64,000 nucleotides of DNA from Shewanella aestuarii (GTDB lineage Bacteria; Pseudomonadota; Gammaproteobacteria; Enterobacterales; Shewanellaceae). The position numbers and the translations under genes were made by a program. The stretch is from assembly GCF_014647215.1 (NCBI RefSeq), contig NZ_BMOT01000002.1, forward strand, positions 62,001-126,000, given 5' to 3'. Within the stretch, counting starts at the first letter, position 1, and each line of letters opens with the position of its first letter. The notes under the pieces were generated by a model. It made no database searches. It was not told the origin of the DNA and was given only the letters and a program-made list of their open reading frames with translations. Shown piece after piece: positions 63,407 through 64,000 of the stretch.

Positions 63407-64000
63407 GTGACACAGTTAACCCCTTGGCAGCATTACCAACAAGACCTCAGTCGTGAAGACTTTTCCCATGATCTCGCGCAAGAACAAGCCGTTAAGTCAT
63501 TACAGCGTGTATATGATGAATTAATTGCCGCTGAACAGCCCGTTTCAGGTTTATCTAAAATGCTATCGGTATTTACTAAAAAACCTGCAAGCTTAGTCAC
63601 TGGTTTGTATTTGTGGGGCGGAGTAGGGCGAGGTAAAACCTACTTAATGGATACCTTTTATGATGCATTGCCTGGAGATAAAAAGCTCAGAGCACATTTT
63701 CATCGTTTTATGCATCAGCTGCATCATGATTTAGGTGAGTTAAAAGGGGTACAAGATCCGTTGCTCACAATTGCCAACAGAATGGCAAAACAATACAAAG
63801 TAATCTGCTTTGACGAGTTTTTCGTTTCCGACATTACCGATGCAATGCTTTTAGGTACTTTGTTTCAGGCATTATTTAAAGAGGGCGTTGCGCTGGTTGC
63901 AACCTCAAATATCATCCCAGACGAGTTATACAAAAATGGCCTGCAGCGTGCTCGTTTTTTGCCTGCTATTGCATTGATCAATCAGCACTGTGAAATTTTG
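63407..64000 (+). CDS. zapE: AFG1-like ATPase ZapE, 3'-truncated by the window end
   Basis: The first 198 codons of a cell-division-associated ATPase of the AFG1 family; the frame continues past the window edge. It starts with GTG at 63407 (MTQLTPWQHY). Walker A is LYLWGGVGRGKTYLMDTFY, followed by FHRFMHQLHHDL and Walker B with the sensor segment VICFDEFFVSDITDAMLL. ZapE binds FtsZ and destabilises Z-rings under low oxygen or other stress in E. coli. It is divergent from degQ with 290 bp between them. Confidence 0.93.
   Translation, partial: MTQLTPWQHYQQDLSREDFSHDLAQEQAVKSLQRVYDELIAAEQPVSGLSKMLSVFTKKPASLVTGLYLWGGVGRGKTYLMDTFYDALPGDKKLRAHFHRFMHQLHHDLGELKGVQDPLLTIANRMAKQYKVICFDEFFVSDITDAMLLGTLFQALFKEGVALVATSNIIPDELYKNGLQRARFLPAIALINQHCEIL

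Overview
The window reads as a chromosomal segment of a marine gammaproteobacterium, most likely Shewanella. The evidence is the gene order of conserved blocks (kdsD-kdsC-lptC-lptA-lptB-rpoN-hpf-ptsN-rapZ-npr facing mlaFEDCB-ibaG-murA, then degS/degQ and zapE), an OmcA/MtrC-type multiheme outer-membrane cytochrome, a PAS-containing Aer-type chemoreceptor, EtrA/FNR- and CRP-like sites, and an A+T-leaning composition. No rRNA, tRNA, CRISPR array or prophage was seen. The identification rests on recognition of protein families; no database search was run.

Layout. 0-11 kb is accessory: a 5'-truncated unknown gene; a minus-strand operon of two spondin-domain exported proteins followed by an OmpR-type response regulator and its histidine kinase; a GNAT / small membrane protein / FAD-oxidoreductase cassette; an NhaC-type antiporter; and a membrane-fusion protein paired with a DUF2955-like membrane protein. 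11-14.2 kb holds purD and purH. 14.4-16.5 kb is a metal-response unit: a ZntR-like regulator under a textbook MerR-type promoter (20-bp spacer spanned by a dyad) and a permease with a cysteine-rich internal loop. 16.9-18.9 kb is a stand-alone nine-heme OmcA/MtrC-family lipoprotein. 19-25 kb contains small enzymes and uncharacterised small genes (a 41-residue basic protein, two paralogous 84-residue proteins, a CX4CX2C radical SAM protein, an Xre/membrane-protein pair, mscS). 25-38 kb contains a fold-III ornithine/lysine decarboxylase, udp, an NfeD plus two-stomatin operon, an old-yellow-enzyme homologue, a LysR regulator, uvrD and ubiA, then a gene-poor stretch with a nested inverted repeat.

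38-46 kb holds a MazG/HisE-like protein, an Aer-like chemoreceptor, fre, ubiD, a secreted Asn/His/Tyr-rich protein, and a two-gene unit in which an orphan solute-binding lipoprotein overlaps a diguanylate cyclase. 46-47.6 kb is nearly gene-free and carries a 283-bp MITE-like element with 23-bp terminal inverted repeats. 47.6-60.4 kb is the envelope/nitrogen-PTS core: LPS transport and Kdo synthesis, sigma-54 with its PTS-Ntr neighbours, then on the other strand the Mla phospholipid-transport operon, ibaG and murA. 60.5-63.1 kb carries degS and degQ, and the window ends inside zapE.

The strongest candidates for undescribed biology are the spondin/two-component operon, the solute-binding-protein/diguanylate-cyclase pair, the Cys-rich-loop permease, the 84-residue paralogue pair and the inverted-repeat elements at 37.9 and 47.0 kb. 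All functional links are inferred from gene arrangement.
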